This document shows, one piece after another, positions 34,497 to 48,454 of a stretch of DNA of 64,000 nt; position 1 is the stretch's first letter, and the number at the start of each line of letters is the position of its first letter. The stretch is from Odiellus spinosus. Taxonomy: Eukaryota > Arthropoda > Arachnida > Opiliones > Phalangiidae. Location: contig CAWUCO010000207.1 in NCBI GenBank assembly GCA_963920705.1, forward strand, positions 248,001-312,000, in the 5' to 3' direction. The notes under the pieces are model-generated. The model was not told the origin of the DNA, searched no databases, and saw only the letters and a list, made by a program, of their open reading frames with translations. Position numbers and translations under genes: made by a program.

Positions 34497-37400
34497 TTTC
34501 AGATTTTAAAAATTCGCTTTTTGATATTAGATGTTTTTTGAATTGGCCATATTTTCCATGTTTTTCAACGGATTTTCCAAAACTCTTGTTTTTTAGATAG
34601 TCCAATATTTGCTCTTTCGATAGGTGTATAATTTGTCTCAATCGCTTAAAAATCAAATGTTTGTGTCCATTTGAATCCAATAATCTTGGATTTTTAAGCG
34701 TTTTTGCTTAATTTCAACCAATTTTATATTTGTCACGTTTTGGCAATTTAGACAAAACAAAATTCATTCGAAAGAGCAATTAATGGACAGTCTAAATAAT
34801 AAGAGTTTTCAAAAATCCGTTGAAAAACAAGAAAAATATGGCCAATTTAAGAAATCATACAATATCAAAATAGTCAAATTTCAGATTTTAAAAATTCGCT
34901 TTTTGATATTAGATGTTTTTTGAATTAACCATATTTTCCATGTTTTTCAACGGATTTTCCAAAACTCTTGTTTTTTAGATAGTCCAATATTTGCTCTTTC
35001 GAGTGGTGTTAATTTTGTCAAAATCGGTTAAAAATCAAATGTTTGTGTCCATTTGAATCCAATAATCTTGGATTTTTAAGCGTTTTTGCTTAATTTTAAC
35101 CAATTTTATATTTGTCACGTTTTGACAATTTAGACAAAACCAACGTCATTCGAAAGAGCAATAAATGGACAGTCTAAATAATAAGAGTTTTCAAAAATCC
35201 GTCGAAAAACAAGAAAAATATGGCCAATTCAAGAAATCATACAATATCAAAATAGTCAAATTTCAGATTTTAAAAATTCGCTTTTTGATATTAGATGTTT
35301 TTTGAATTGGCCATATTTTCCATGTTTTTCAACGGATTTTCCAAAACTCTTTTTTTTAGATAGACCAATATTTGCTCTTTCGAATGGTGTTGAATTTGTC
35401 TAAGTCGCTTAAAAATCAAAAGTTTGGTGTCCATTTGAATCCAATAATCTTGGATTTTTAAGCGTTTTTGCTTAATTTTAACCAATTTTATATTTGTCAC
35501 ATTTTGGCAATTTAGACAAAACCAAAGTCATTCGTAAAAGCAATTAATGGACAGTCTAATTAATAAGAGTTTTCAAAAATCTGTTGAAAAACAAGAAAAA
35601 TATGGCCAATTCAAGAAATCCTACAATATCAAAATAGTCAACTTTCAGATTTTAAAAATTCGCTTTTTGATATTAGATGTTTTTTGAATTGACCATATTT
35701 TCCATGTTTTTCAACGGATTTTCCAAAACTCTTGTTTTTTAGATAGACAAATATTTGCTCTTTCGAGTGGTCTTAATTTTGTCTAAATCGCTTAAAAATG
35801 AAATGTTCTGTGTCCATTTGAATCCAATAATCTTGGATTGTTAAGCGTTTTTGCTTAATTTTAACCAATTTTATATTTGTCACGTATTGGCAATTTAGAC
35901 AAAACCAAAGTCATTCGAAAGAGCAATTAATGGACAGTCTAAATAATAATAGTTTTCAAAAATCCATTGAAAAACAAGAAAAATATGGCCAATTCAAGAA
36001 ATCATACAATATCAAAATAGTCAACTTTCAGATTTTAAAAATTCGCTTTTTGATATTAGATGTTTTTTGAATTAACCATATTTTCCATGTTTTTCAACGG
36101 ATTTTCCAAAACTCTTGTTTTTTAGATAGAAAAATATTTGCTCTTTTGAGTGGTGTTAATTTTGTCTAAATCGCTGTAAAATGAAATGTTCTGTGTCCAT
36201 TTGAATCCAATAATCTTGGATTTTTAAGCGTTTTTGCTTAATTTCAACCAATTTTATATTTGTCACGTTTTGGCAATTTAGACAAATCAAAATTCATTCG
36301 AAAGAGCAATTAATGGACAGTCTAAATAATAAGAGTTTTCAAAAATCCGTTGAAAAACAAGAAAAATATGGCCAATTCAAGAAATCATACAATATCAAAA
36401 TAGTCAAATTTCAGATTTTAAAAATTCGCTTTTTGATATTAGATGTTTTTTGAATTGGCTATATTTTCCATGTTTTTCAACGGATTTTCCAAAAATCTTG
36501 TTTTTTAGATAGACTAATATTTGTTCTTTCGAGTGGTGTGTATTTTGTCTAAATCGCTTAAAAATCAAATGTTTTGTGTCCATTTGAATCCAATAATCTT
36601 GGATTTTTAAGCGTTTTTGCTTAATTTTAACAAATTTTATATTTATCACGTTTTGGCAATTTAGACAAAACCAAAGTCATTCGAAAGAGCAATTAATGGA
36701 CAGTCTAAATAATAAGAGTTTTCAAAAATCCGTTGAAAAACAAGAAAAATATGGCCGATTCAAAAAATCATACAATATCAAAATAGTCAAATTTCAGATT
36801 TTAAAAATTCGCTTTTTGATATTAGATGTTTTTTGAATTGGCCATATTTTCCATGTTTTTCAACGGATTTTCCAAAACTCTTTTTTTTAGATAGACCAAT
36901 ATTTGCTCTTTCGAATGGTGTTGAATTTGTCTAAGTCGCTTAAAAATCAAAAGTTTGGTGTCCATTTGAATCCAATAATCTTGGATTTTTAAGCGTTTTT
37001 GCTTAATTTTAACCAATTTTATATTTGTCACGTTTTGGCAATTTAGACAAAACCAAAGTCATTCGTAAAAGCAATTAATGGACAGTCTAATTAATAAGAG
37101 TTTTCAAAAATCCGTTGAAAAACAAGAAAAATATGGCCAATTCAAGAAATCCTACAATATCAAAATAGTCAACTTTCAGATTTTAAAAATTCGCTTTTTG
37201 ATATTAGATGTTTTTTGAATTGGCCATATTTTCCATGTTTTTCAACGGATTTTCCAAAACTCTTGTTTTTTAGATAGTCCAATATTTGCTCTTTCGATAG
37301 GTGTATAATTTGTCTCAATCGCTTAAAAATCAAATGTTTGTGTCCATTTGAATCCAATAATCTTGGATTTTTAAGCGTTTTTGCTTAATTTCAACCAATT

Positions 37401-39850
37401 TTATATTTGTCACGTTTTGGCAATTTAGACAAAACAAAATTCATTCGAAAGAGCAATTAATGGACAGTCTAAATAATAAGAGTTTTCAAAAATCCGTTGA
37501 AAAACAAGAAAAATATGGCCAATTTAAGAAATCATACAATATCAAAATAGTCAAATTTCAGATTTTAAAAATTCGCTTTTTGATATTAGATGTTTTTTGA
37601 ATTAACCATATTTTCCATGTTTTTCAACGGATTTTCCAAAACTCTTGTTTTTTAGATAGTCCAATATTTGCTCTTTCGAGTGGTGTTAATTTTGTCAAAA
37701 TCGGTTAAAAATCAAATGTTTGTGTCCATTTGAATCCAATAATCTTGGATTTTTAAGCGTTTTTGCTTAATTTTAACCAATTTTATATTTGTCACGTTTT
37801 GACAATTTAGACAAAACCAACGTCATTCGAAAGAGCAATAAATGGACAGTCTAAATAATAAGAGTTTTCAAAAATCCGTCGAAAAACAAGAAAAATATGG
37901 CCAATTCAAGAAATCATACAATATCAAAATAGTCAAATTTCAGATTTTAAAAATTCGCTTTTTGATATTAGATGTTTTTTGAATTGGCCATATTTTCCAT
38001 GTTTTTCAACGGATTTTCCAAAACTCTTTTTTTTAGATAGACCAATATTTGCTCTTTCGAATGGTGTTGAATTTGTCTAAGTCGCTTAAAAATCAAAAGT
38101 TTGGTGTCCATTTGAATCCAATAATCTTGGATTTTTAAGCGTTTTTGCTTAATTTTAACCAATTTTATATTTGTCACATTTTGGCAATTTAGACAAAACC
38201 AAAGTCATTCGTAAAAGCAATTAATGGACAGTCTAATTAATAAGAGTTTTCAAAAATCTGTTGAAAAACAAGAAAAATATGGCCAATTCAAGAAATCCTA
38301 CAATATCAAAATAGTCAACTTTCAGATTTTAAAAATTCGCTTTTTGATATTAGATGTTTTTTGAATTGACCATATTTTCCATGTTTTTCAACGGATTTTC
38401 CAAAACTCTTGTTTTTTAGATAGACAAATATTTGCTCTTTCGAGTGGTCTTAATTTTGTCTAAATCGCTTAAAAATGAAATGTTCTGTGTCCATTTGAAT
38501 CCAATAATCTTGGATTGTTAAGCGTTTTTGCTTAATTTTAACCAATTTTATATTTGTCACGTATTGGCAATTTAGACAAAACCAAAGTCATTCGAAAGAG
38601 CAATTAATGGACAGTCTAAATAATAATAGTTTTCAAAAATCCATTGAAAAACAAGAAAAATATGGCCAATTCAAGAAATCATACAATATCAAAATAGTCA
38701 ACTTTCAGATTTTAAAAATTCGCTTTTTGATATTAGATGTTTTTTGAATTAACCATATTTTCCATGTTTTTCAACGGATTTTCCAAAACTCTTGTTTTTT
38801 AGATAGAAAAATATTTGCTCTTTTGAGTGGTGTTAATTTTGTCTAAATCGCTGTAAAATGAAATGTTCTGTGTCCATTTGAATCCAATAATCTTGGATTT
38901 TTAAGCGTTTTTGCTTAATTTCAACCAATTTTATATTTGTCACGTTTTGGCAATTTAGACAAATCAAAATTCATTCGAAAGAGCAATTAATGGACAGTCT
39001 AAATAATAAGAGTTTTCAAAAATCCGTTGAAAAACAAGAAAAATATGGCCAATTCAAGAAATCATACAATATCAAAATAGTCAAATTTCAGATTTTAAAA
39101 ATTCGCTTTTTGATATTAGATGTTTTTTGAATTGGCTATATTTTCCATGTTTTTCAACGGATTTTCCAAAAATCTTGTTTTTTAGATAGACTAATATTTG
39201 TTCTTTCGAGTGGTGTGTATTTTGTCTAAATCGCTTAAAAATCAAATGTTTTGTGTCCATTTGAATCCAATAATCTTGGATTTTTAAGCGTTTTTGCTTA
39301 ATTTTAACAAATTTTATATTTATCACGTTTTGGCAATTTAGACAAAACCAAAGTCATTCGAAAGAGCAATTAATGGACAGTCTAAATAATAAGAGTTTTC
39401 AAAAATCCGTTGAAAAACAAGAAAAATATGGCCGATTCAAAAAATCATACAATATCAAAATAGTCAAATTTCAGATTTTAAAAATTCGCTTTTTGATATT
39501 AGATGTTTTTTGAATTGGCCATATTTTCCATGTTTTTCAACGGATTTTCCAAAACTCTTTTTTTTAGATAGACCAATATTTGCTCTTTCGAATGGTGTTG
39601 AATTTGTCTAAGTCGCTTAAAAATCAAAAGTTTGGTGTCCATTTGAATCCAATAATCTTGGATTTTTAAGCGTTTTTGCTTAATTTTAACCAATTTTATA
39701 TTTGTCACGTTTTGGCAATTTAGACAAAACCAAAGTCATTCGTAAAAGCAATTAATGGACAGTCTAATTAATAAGAGTTTTCAAAAATCCGTTGAAAAAC
39801 AAGAAAAATATGGCCAATTCAAGAAATCCTACAATATCAAAATAGTCAAC
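34497..39850 (-). repeat. Seven-monomer tandem duplication, period 2,677 bp
   Basis: Copy 1 is about 34,497-37,173 and copy 2 about 37,174-39,850. Equivalent frames at 34,492/37,169, 35,291/37,968, 36,404/39,081 and 36,822/39,499 are all 2,677 bp apart. Private variants match in both: GTGTATAATTTGTC, GGCCAATTTAAGAAATC, GTCACATTTTGGC, TTTATCACGTTTTGG and ATGGCCGATTC. I saw no difference inside the repeated core when spot-checking, so the duplication looks recent. The left edge is set by the mismatch at 34,496/37,173 and the right edge lies within 37,174-37,222. A diverged echo of the first four units, in register at twice the period, follows at 42.5-44.1 kb. Confidence 0.9.
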
Positions 39851-42407
39851 TTTCAGATTTTAAAAATTCGCTTTTTGATATTAGATGTTTTTTGAATTGA
39901 CCATATTTTCCATGTTTTTCAACGGATTTTCCAAAACTCTTGTTTTTTAGATAGACAAGTATTTGCTCTTTCGAGTGGTCTTAATTTTGTCTAAATCGCT
40001 TAAAAATGAAATGTTCTGTGTCCATTTGAATCCAATAATCTTGAATTTTTAAGCGTTTTTGCTTAATTTTAACCAATTTTATATTTGTCACGTATTGGCA
40101 ATTTAGACAAAACCAAAGTCATTCGAAAGAGCAATTAATGGACAGTCTAAATAATAAGAGTTTTCAAAAATCCATTGAAAAACAAGAAAAATATGGCCAA
40201 TTCAAGAAATCATACAATATCAAAATGGTAAAATTTGAGATTTTAAAAATTCGCTTTTGATATTAGATGTTTTTTGAATTGACTATATTTTCCATGTTTT
40301 TCAACGGATTTTCCAAAACTCTTGTTTTTAAGATAGACCAATATTTGTTCTTTCGAGTGGTGTTAATTTTGTCTAAATCGCTTAAATATCAAATGTTTTG
40401 TTTCCATTTGAATCCAATAAGCTTGGATTTTTAAGCGTTTTTGCTTAATTTTAACCAATTTTATATTTGTCACGTTTTGTCAATTTAGACAAAACCAAAG
40501 TCATTCGAAAGAGCAATTAATGGACAGTCTAAATTATAAGAGTTTTCAAAAATCCGTTGAAAAACAAGAAAAATATGGCCAATTCAAGAAATCATACAAT
40601 ATCAAAATAGTCAAATTTGAGATTTTAAAAATTCGCTTATGATATTAGATGTTTTTTGAATTGGCTATATTTTCCATGTTTTTTAACGGAATTTCCAAAA
40701 CTATTGTTTTTTAGATAGACCAATATTTGTTCTTTTGAGTGGTGTTAATTTGTCTAAATCGCTTAAATATCAAATGCTCTGTGTCCATTTGAATCCAATA
40801 ATCTTGGATTTTTAAGCGTTTTTGCTTAATTTTAACCCATTTTATATTTGTCACGTTTTGGCAATTTAGACAAAACAAAATTCATTCGAAAGAGCAATTA
40901 ATGGACAGTCTTAATAATAAGAGTTTTCAAAAATCCGTTGAAAAACAAGAAAAATATGGCCAATTCAAGAAATCATACAATATCAAAATAGTCAAATTTC
41001 AGATTTTAAAAATTCGCTTTTTGATATTAGATGTTTATTGAATTGGCCATATTTTCCATGTTTTTCAACGGAATTTCCAAAACTCTTATTTTTTAGATAG
41101 ACCAATATTTGCTCTTTCGAATGGTGTTGAATTTGTCTAAATCGCTTAAAAATCAAAAGTTTTGTGTCCATTTGAATCCAATAATCTTGGATTTTTAAGC
41201 TTTTTTGATTAATTTTAACCTATTTTATATTTGTCACGTTTTGGCAATTTAGACAAAACCAAAGTCATTCGAAAGAGCAATTAATGGACAGTCTAAATAA
41301 TAAGAGTTTTCAAATATCCGTTGAAAAACAAGAAAAATATGGCCAATTCAAGAAATTATACAATATCAAAATAGTCAACTTTCAGATTTTAAAAATTCGC
41401 TTTTTGATATTAGATGTTTTTTGAATTGGCTATATTTTCCATGTTTTTAAACGGATTTTCCAAAAATATTGTTTTTTAGATAGACCAATATTTGTTCTTT
41501 CGAGTGGTGTTAATTTGTCTAAATCGCTTAAATATCAAATGCTCTGTGTCCATTTGAATCCAATAATCTTGGATTTTTTAGTGTTTTTTCTAAATTTTAA
41601 CCAATTTTATATATGTCACGTTTTGGCAATTTAGACAAAACCAAAGTCATTCGAAAGAGCAATTAATGGACAGTCTAATTAATAAGAGTTTTCAAAAATC
41701 CGTTGAAAAACAAGAAAAATATGGCCAATTCAAGAAATCATACAATATCAAAATAGTCAACTTTCAGATTTTAAAAATTCGCTTTTTGATATTAGATGTT
41801 TTTTGAATTGACCATATTTTCCATGTTTTTCAACGGATTTTCCAAAACTCTTGTTTTTTAGATAGACAAATATTTGCTCTTTCGAGTGGTCTTAATTTTG
41901 TCTAAATCGCTTAAAAATGAAATGTTCTGTGTCCATTTGAATCCAATAATCTTGGATTTTTAAGCGTTTTTGCTTAATTTTAACCAATTTTATATTTGTC
42001 ACGTATTGGCAATTTAGACAAAACCAAAGTCATTCGAAAGAGCAATTAATGGACAGTCTAAATAATAAGAGTTTTCAAAAATCCGTTGAAAATCAAGAAA
42101 AATATGGCCAATTCAAGAAATCATACAATATCAAAATAGTCATATTTCATATTTTAAAAATTCGCTTTTTTTATTAGATGTTTTTTTAATTGGCTATATT
42201 TTCCATGTTTTTCAACGGAGTTTCCAAAACTCTTTTTTTATCGATAGACCAATATTTGCTCTTTCGAGTGGTGTTAATTTTGTCTAAATCGCTTAAAAAT
42301 CAAATGTTTCTTGTCCATTTGAATCCAATAATCTTGGATTTTTAAGCGTTTTTGCTTAATTTTAACAAATTTTATATTTGTCACGTTTTCTCAATTTAGA
42401 CAAAACC
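39851..42407 (-). repeat. Divergent mosaic of monomers before the 15-kb duplication
   Basis: About seven units with many private or rare variants: CAAAATGGTAAAATTTGAG (40,221), AATAAGCTTGGATTTTTAAG (about 40,417), CGCTTAAATATCAAATGCTC (about 40,758 and 41,525), ATGTTTTTAAACGG (41,441) and ATGTTTCTTGTCC (about 42,304). The same rare words recur at 44,425, 44,620, 44,970, 44,881 and 45,361, but with offsets of 4,204, 3,440 and 3,057 bp, all near-multiples of 382. The two stretches are therefore related but have been reshuffled. No other kind of sequence is present. Confidence 0.75.
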
Positions 42408-45400
42408 AAAGTCATTCGAAAGAGCAATTAATGGACAGTCTAAATAATAAGAGTTTTCAAAAATCCGTTGAAAAACAAGAAAAATATGGCCAATTCAAGA
42501 AATCATACAATATCAAAATAGTCAAATTTCAGATTTTAAAAATTCGCTTTTTGATATTAGATGTTTTTTGAATTGGCCATATTTTCCATGTTTTTCAACG
42601 GATTTTCCAAAACTCTTGTTTTTTATATAGTCCAATATTTACTCTTTCGATTGGTGTATATTTTGTCTCAATCGCTTAAAAATCAATTGTTTGTGTCCAT
42701 TTGAATCCAATAATCTTGGATTTTTAAGCGTTTTTGCTTAATTTTAACCAATTTTATATTTGTCACGTTTTGGCAATTTAGACAAAACAAAATTCATTCG
42801 AAAGAGCAATTAATGGACAGTCTTAATAATAAGAGTTTTCAAAAATCCGTTGAAAAACAAGAAAAATATGGCCAATTCAAGAAATCATACAATATCAAAA
42901 TAGTCAAATTTCAGATTTTAAAAATTCGCTTTTTGATATTAGATGTTTTTTGAATAGGCCATATTTTCATGTTTTTCAACGGATTTTCCAAAACTCTTGT
43001 TTTTTAGATAGTCCAATATTTGCTCTTTCGATAGGTGTTGATTTTGTCAAAATCGGTTAAAAATCAAATGTTTGTGTCCATTTGAATCCAATAATCTTGG
43101 ATTTTTAAGCGTTTTTGCTTAATTTTAACCAATTTTATATTTGTCACGTTTTGACAATTTAGACAAAACCAACGTCATTCGAAAGAGCAATAAATGGACA
43201 GTCTAAATAATAAGAGTTTTCAAAAATCCGTCGAAAAACAAGAAAAATATGGCCAATTCAAGAAATCATACAATATCAAAATAGTCAAATTTCAGATTTT
43301 AAAAATTCGCTTTTTGATATTAGATGTTTTTTGAATTGGCCATATTTTCCATGTTTTTCAACGGATTTTCCAAAACTCTTTTTTTTAGATAGACCAATAT
43401 TTGCTCTTTCGAATGGTGTTGAATTTGTCTAAGTCGCTTAAAAATCAAAAGTTTGGTGTCCATTTGAATCCAATAATCTTGGATTTTTAAGCGTTTTTGC
43501 TTAATTTTAACCAATTTTATATTTGTCACGTTTTGGCAATTTAGACAAAACCAAAGTCATTCGTAAAAGCAATTAATGGACAGTCTAAATAATAAGAGTT
43601 TTCAAAAATCCGTTGAAAAACAAGAAAAATATGGCCAATTCAAGAAATCCTACAATATCAAAATAGTCAACTTTCAGATTTTAAAAATTCGCTTTTTGAT
43701 ATTAGATGTTTTTTGAATTGACCATATTTTCCATGTTTTTCAACGGATTTTCCAAAACTCTTGTTTTTTAGATAGACAAATATTTGCTCTTTCGAGTGGT
43801 CTTAATTTTGTCTAAATCGCTTAAAAATGAAATGTTCTGTGTCCATTTGAATCCAATAATCTTGGATTTTTAAGCGTTTTTGCTTAATTTTAACCAATTT
43901 TATATTTGTCACGTATTGGCAATTTAGACAAAACCAAAGTCATTCGAAAGAGCAATTAATGGACAGTCTAAATAATAAGAGTTTTCAAAAATCCGTTGAA
44001 AAACAAGAAAAATATGGCCAATTCAAGAAATCATACAATATCAAAATAGTCAAATTTCAGATTTTAAAAATTCGCTTTTTGATATTAGATGTTTTTTGAA
44101 TTGGCCATATTTTCCATGTTTTTCAACGGATTTTCCAAAACTCTTGTTTATAAGATAGACCAATATTTGTTCTTTCGAGTGGTGTTAATTTTGTCTCAAT
44201 CGCTTAAAAATCATATGTTTTTTGTCCATTTGAATCCATTAATCTTTGATTTTTAAGCGTTTTTGCTTAATTTTAAACAACTTTATATTTCTCACGTTTT
44301 GGCAATTTAGACAAAGCGAAAGTCATTCGAAAGAGCATTTAATGGACAGTCTAAATAATAAGAGTTTTCAAAAATCCATTGAAAAACAAGAAAAATATGG
44401 CCAATTCAAGAAATCATACAATATCAAAATGGTAAAATTTGAGATTTTAAAAATTCGCTTTTGATATTAGATGTTTTTTGAATTGACTATATTTTCCATG
44501 TTTTTCAACGGATTTTCCAAAACTCTTGTTTATAAGATAGACCAATATTTGTTCTTTCGAGTGGTGTTAATTTTGTCTAAATCGCTTAAATATCAAATGT
44601 TTTGTTTCCATTTGAATCCAATAAGCTTGGATTTTTAAGCGTTTTTGCTTAATTTTAACCAATTTTATATTTGTCACGTTTTGTCAATTTAGACAAAACC
44701 AAAGTCATTTGAAAGAGCAATTAATGGACAGTCTAAATTATAAGAGTTTTCAAAAATCCGTTGAAAAACAAGAAAAATATGGCCAATTCAAGAAATCATA
44801 CAATATCAAAATAGTCAACTTTCAGATTTTAAAAATTCGCTTTTTGATATTAGATGTTTTTTGAATTGGCTATATTTTCCATGTTTTTAAACGGATTTTC
44901 CAAAAATATTGTTTTTTAGATAGACCAATATTTGTTCTTTCGAGTGGTGTTAATTTGTCTAAATCGCTTAAATATCAAATGCTCTGTGTCCATTTGAATC
45001 CAATAATCTTGGATTTTTAAGCGTTTTTGCTTAATTTTAACCAATTTTATATTTGTCACGTATTGGAAATTTAGACAAAACCAAAGTCATTCGAAAGAGC
45101 AATTAATGGACAGTCTAAATAATAAGAGTTTTCAAAAATCCGTTGAAAAACAAGAAAAATATGGCCAATTCAAGAAATCATACAATATCAAAATAGTCAT
45201 ATTTCATATTTTAAAAATTCGCTTTTTTTATTAGATGTTTTTTGAATTGGCTATATTTTCCATGTTTTTCAACGGAGTTTCCAAAACTCTTTTTTTATCG
45301 ATAGACCAATATTTGCTCTTTCGAGTGGTGTTAATTTTGTCTAAATCGCTTAAAAATCAAATGTTTCTTGTCCATTTGAATCCAATAATCTTGGATTTTT

Positions 45401-45984
45401 AAGCGTTTTTGCTTAATTTTAACAAATTTTATATTTGTCACGTTTTCTCAATTTAGACAAAACCAAAGTCATTCGAAAGAGCAATTAATGGACAGTCTAA
45501 ATAATAAGAGTTTTCAAAAATCCGTTGAAAAACAAGAAAAATATGGCCAATTCAAGAAATCATATCAAAATAGTCAAATTTGAGATTTTAAAAATTCGCT
45601 TATGATATTAGATGTTTTTTGAATTGGCTATATTTTCCATGTTTTTAAACGGATTTTCCAAAACTATTGTTTTTTAGATAGACCAATATTTGTTCTTTTG
45701 AGTGGTGTTAATTTGTCTAAATCGCTTAAATATCAAATGCTCTGTGTCCATTTGAATCCAATAATCTTGGATTTTTAAGCGTTTTTGCTTAATTTTAACC
45801 CATTTTATATTTGTCACGTTTTCTCAATTTAGACAAAACCAAAGTCATTCGAAAGAGCAATTAATGGACAGTCTATATAATAAGAGTTTTAAAAAATCCT
45901 TTGAAAAACAAGAAAAATATGGCCAATTCAAGAAATCATACAATATCAAAATAGTCAAATTTCAGATTTTAAAAATTCGCTTTT

Positions 45985-46250
45985 TGATATTAGATGTTTA
46001 TTGAATTGGCCATATTTTCCATGTTTTTGCTTAATTTTAACCAATTTTATATTTGTCACGTTTTGGCAATTTAGACAAAACCAAAGTCATTCGAAAGAGC
46101 AATTAATGGACGGTCTAAATAATAATAGTTTTCAAAAATTCGTTGAAAAACAAGAAAAATATGGCCAATTCAAGAAATCATACAATATCGAAATTGTCAA
46201 ATTTCAGATTTTTAAAATTCGCTTTTTGATATTAGATGTTTTTTGAATTG
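45985..46250 (-). repeat. Truncated monomer with a large internal deletion
   Basis: At 46,020-46,030 the sequence jumps from CCATATTTTCCATGTTTTT straight to GCTTAATTTTAACC. In a full unit about 170-175 bp lie between, including most of arm 2 and one side of the central hairpin. The word GTTTTT occurs at both deletion ends, so slippage or end joining at that microhomology is likely. The identical deletion at 61,026-61,036 is the copy inside the second 15-kb repeat, not an independent event. Confidence 0.85.
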
Positions 46251-47221
46251 GCCATATTTTCCATGTTTTTCAACGGATTTTCCAAAACTCTTGTTTTTTA
46301 GATAGACCAATATTTGCTCTTTTGAGTGGTTTTAATTTTGTCTTAATCGCTTAAAAATCAATTGTTTTGTTTCCATTTGAATCATATAATCTTGGATTTT
46401 TATGCGTTTTTGCTTAATTTTAACCAATTTTATATTTGTCACGTTTTCGCAATTTAGACAAAACCAAAGTCATTCGAAAGAGCAATTAATGGACAGTCTA
46501 AATAATAAGAATTTTCAAAAATCCGTTGAAAAACAAGAAAAATATGGCCAATTCAAGAAATCATACAATATCAAAATAGTCAAATTTCAGATTTTAAAAA
46601 TTCGCTTTTTGATATTAGATGATTTTTGAATAAACCATATTTTCCATATTTTTCAACAGAATTTCCAAAAGTCTTGTTTTTTAGATAGACCAATATTTGC
46701 TCTTTCGATAGGTGTTGATTTTGTCTAAATCGCTTAAAAATCAAATGTTTTGTGTCCATTTGAATCCAATAATCTTGGATTTTTATGCGTTTTTGCTTAA
46801 TTTTAACCAATTAATGGACAGTCTAAATAATAAGAGTTTTCAAAAATCCGTTGAAAAACAAGAAAAATATAGCAAATTCAAGAAATCATACAATATCAAA
46901 ATAGTCAAATTTCAGATTTTCAAAATTCGCTTTTTGATATTAGATGTTTTTTGAATTGGCCATATTTTCCATGTTTTTCAACGGATTTTCCAAAACTCTT
47001 GTTTTTAAGATAGTCCAATATTTGCTCTTTCGATAAGTGTTGATTTTGTGTAAATCGCTTAAAAATCAAACGTTTGTGTCCAAATGAATCCAATAATCTT
47101 GGATTTTTAAGCGTTTTTGCTTAATTTTAACCAATTTTATATTTGTCACGTTTTGGCAATTTAGACAAAACCAAAGTCATTCGAAAGAGCAATTAATGGA
47201 CGGTCTAAATAATAAGAGATT

Positions 47222-47659
47222 TCAAAAATCCGTTGAAAAACAAGAAAAATATGGCCAATTCAAAAAATCAAACAATATCAAATAGTCAATTTTCAGATTT
47301 AAAAATTCGCTTTTTGATATTAGGTGTTTTTTGAATAAACCATATTTTCCATGTTTTTCAACAGAATTTCCAAAAGTCTTGTTTTTTAGATAGACCAATA
47401 TTTGCTCTTTCGATAGGTGTTGATTTTGTCTAAATCGCTTAAAAATCAAATGTTTTGTGTCCATTTGAATCCAATAATCTTGGATTTTTATGCGTTTTTG
47501 CTTAATTTTAACCAATTAATGGACAGTCTAAATAATAAGAGTTTTCAAAAATCCGTTGAAAAACAAGAAAAATATAGCAAATTCAAGAAATCATACAATA
47601 TCAAAATAGTCAATTTTCAGATTTTAAAAATTCGCTTTTTGATATTAGATGTTTTTTGA
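47222..47659. other. Overlapping opposite-strand open frames with related peptides; not supported as genes
   Basis: On the - strand a 97-codon frame (47,222-47,515) contains FRQNQHLSKEQILVYLKNKT and SVEKHGKYGLFKKH. On the + strand an 80-codon frame (47,417-47,659) contains LMDSLNNKSFQKSVEKQEKY. The similarity (LxNKxFxxSVEKxxKY) follows from the monomer's inverted symmetry: both arms happen to be read in the same frame. The - strand frame starts at TTG. The same pair recurs at 62,228-62,665 in the second 15-kb copy. Frames of 62 to 97 codons of this kind appear in many right-array units, with lengths that change whenever a one-base indel occurs. Confidence 0.8.
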
Positions 47660-48454
47660 ATTGACCATATTTTCCATGTTTTTCAACGGATTTTCCAAAA
47701 CTCTTGTTTTTTAGATAGTCCAATATTTGCTCTTTTGAGTGGTGTTAATTTTGTCTTAATCGCTTAAAAATCAAATGTTTTGTGTCCATTTGAATCATAT
47801 AATCTTGGATTTTTAAGCGTTTTTGCTTAATTTTAAACAATTAATGGACAGTTTAAATAATAGGAAATTTCAAAAATCCGTTGAAAAACAAGAAAAATAT
47901 GGCCAATTCAAGAAATCATACAATATCAAAATAGTCAAATTTCAGATTTTATAAATTCGCTTTTTGATATTAGATGTTTTTTGAATTGACCATATTTTCC
48001 ATGTTTTTCAACGGATTTTCCAAAACTCTTGTTTTTTAGATAGTCCAATATTTGCTCTTTCGATAAGTGTTGATTTTGTCTAAATCGCTTAAAAATCAAA
48101 TGTTTGTGTCCATTTGAATCCAATAATCTTGGATTTTTAAGCGTTTTTGCTTAATTTTAACCAATTAATGGACAGTCTAAATAATAAGTTTTCAAAAATC
48201 CGTTGAAAAACAAGAAAAATATGGCAAATTCCAGAAATCATACAATATCAAAATAGTCAAATTTCAGATTTTAAAAATTCGCTTTTTGATATTAGATGTT
48301 TTTTGAATTGGCCATATTTTCCATGTTTTTCAACGGATTTTCCAAAACTCTGTTTTTTAGACAGTCCAATATTTACTCTTTCGATAAGTGTTTATTTTGT
48401 CTAAATCGCTTAAAAATCAAATGTTTGTGTCCATTTGAATCCGATAATCTTTAA

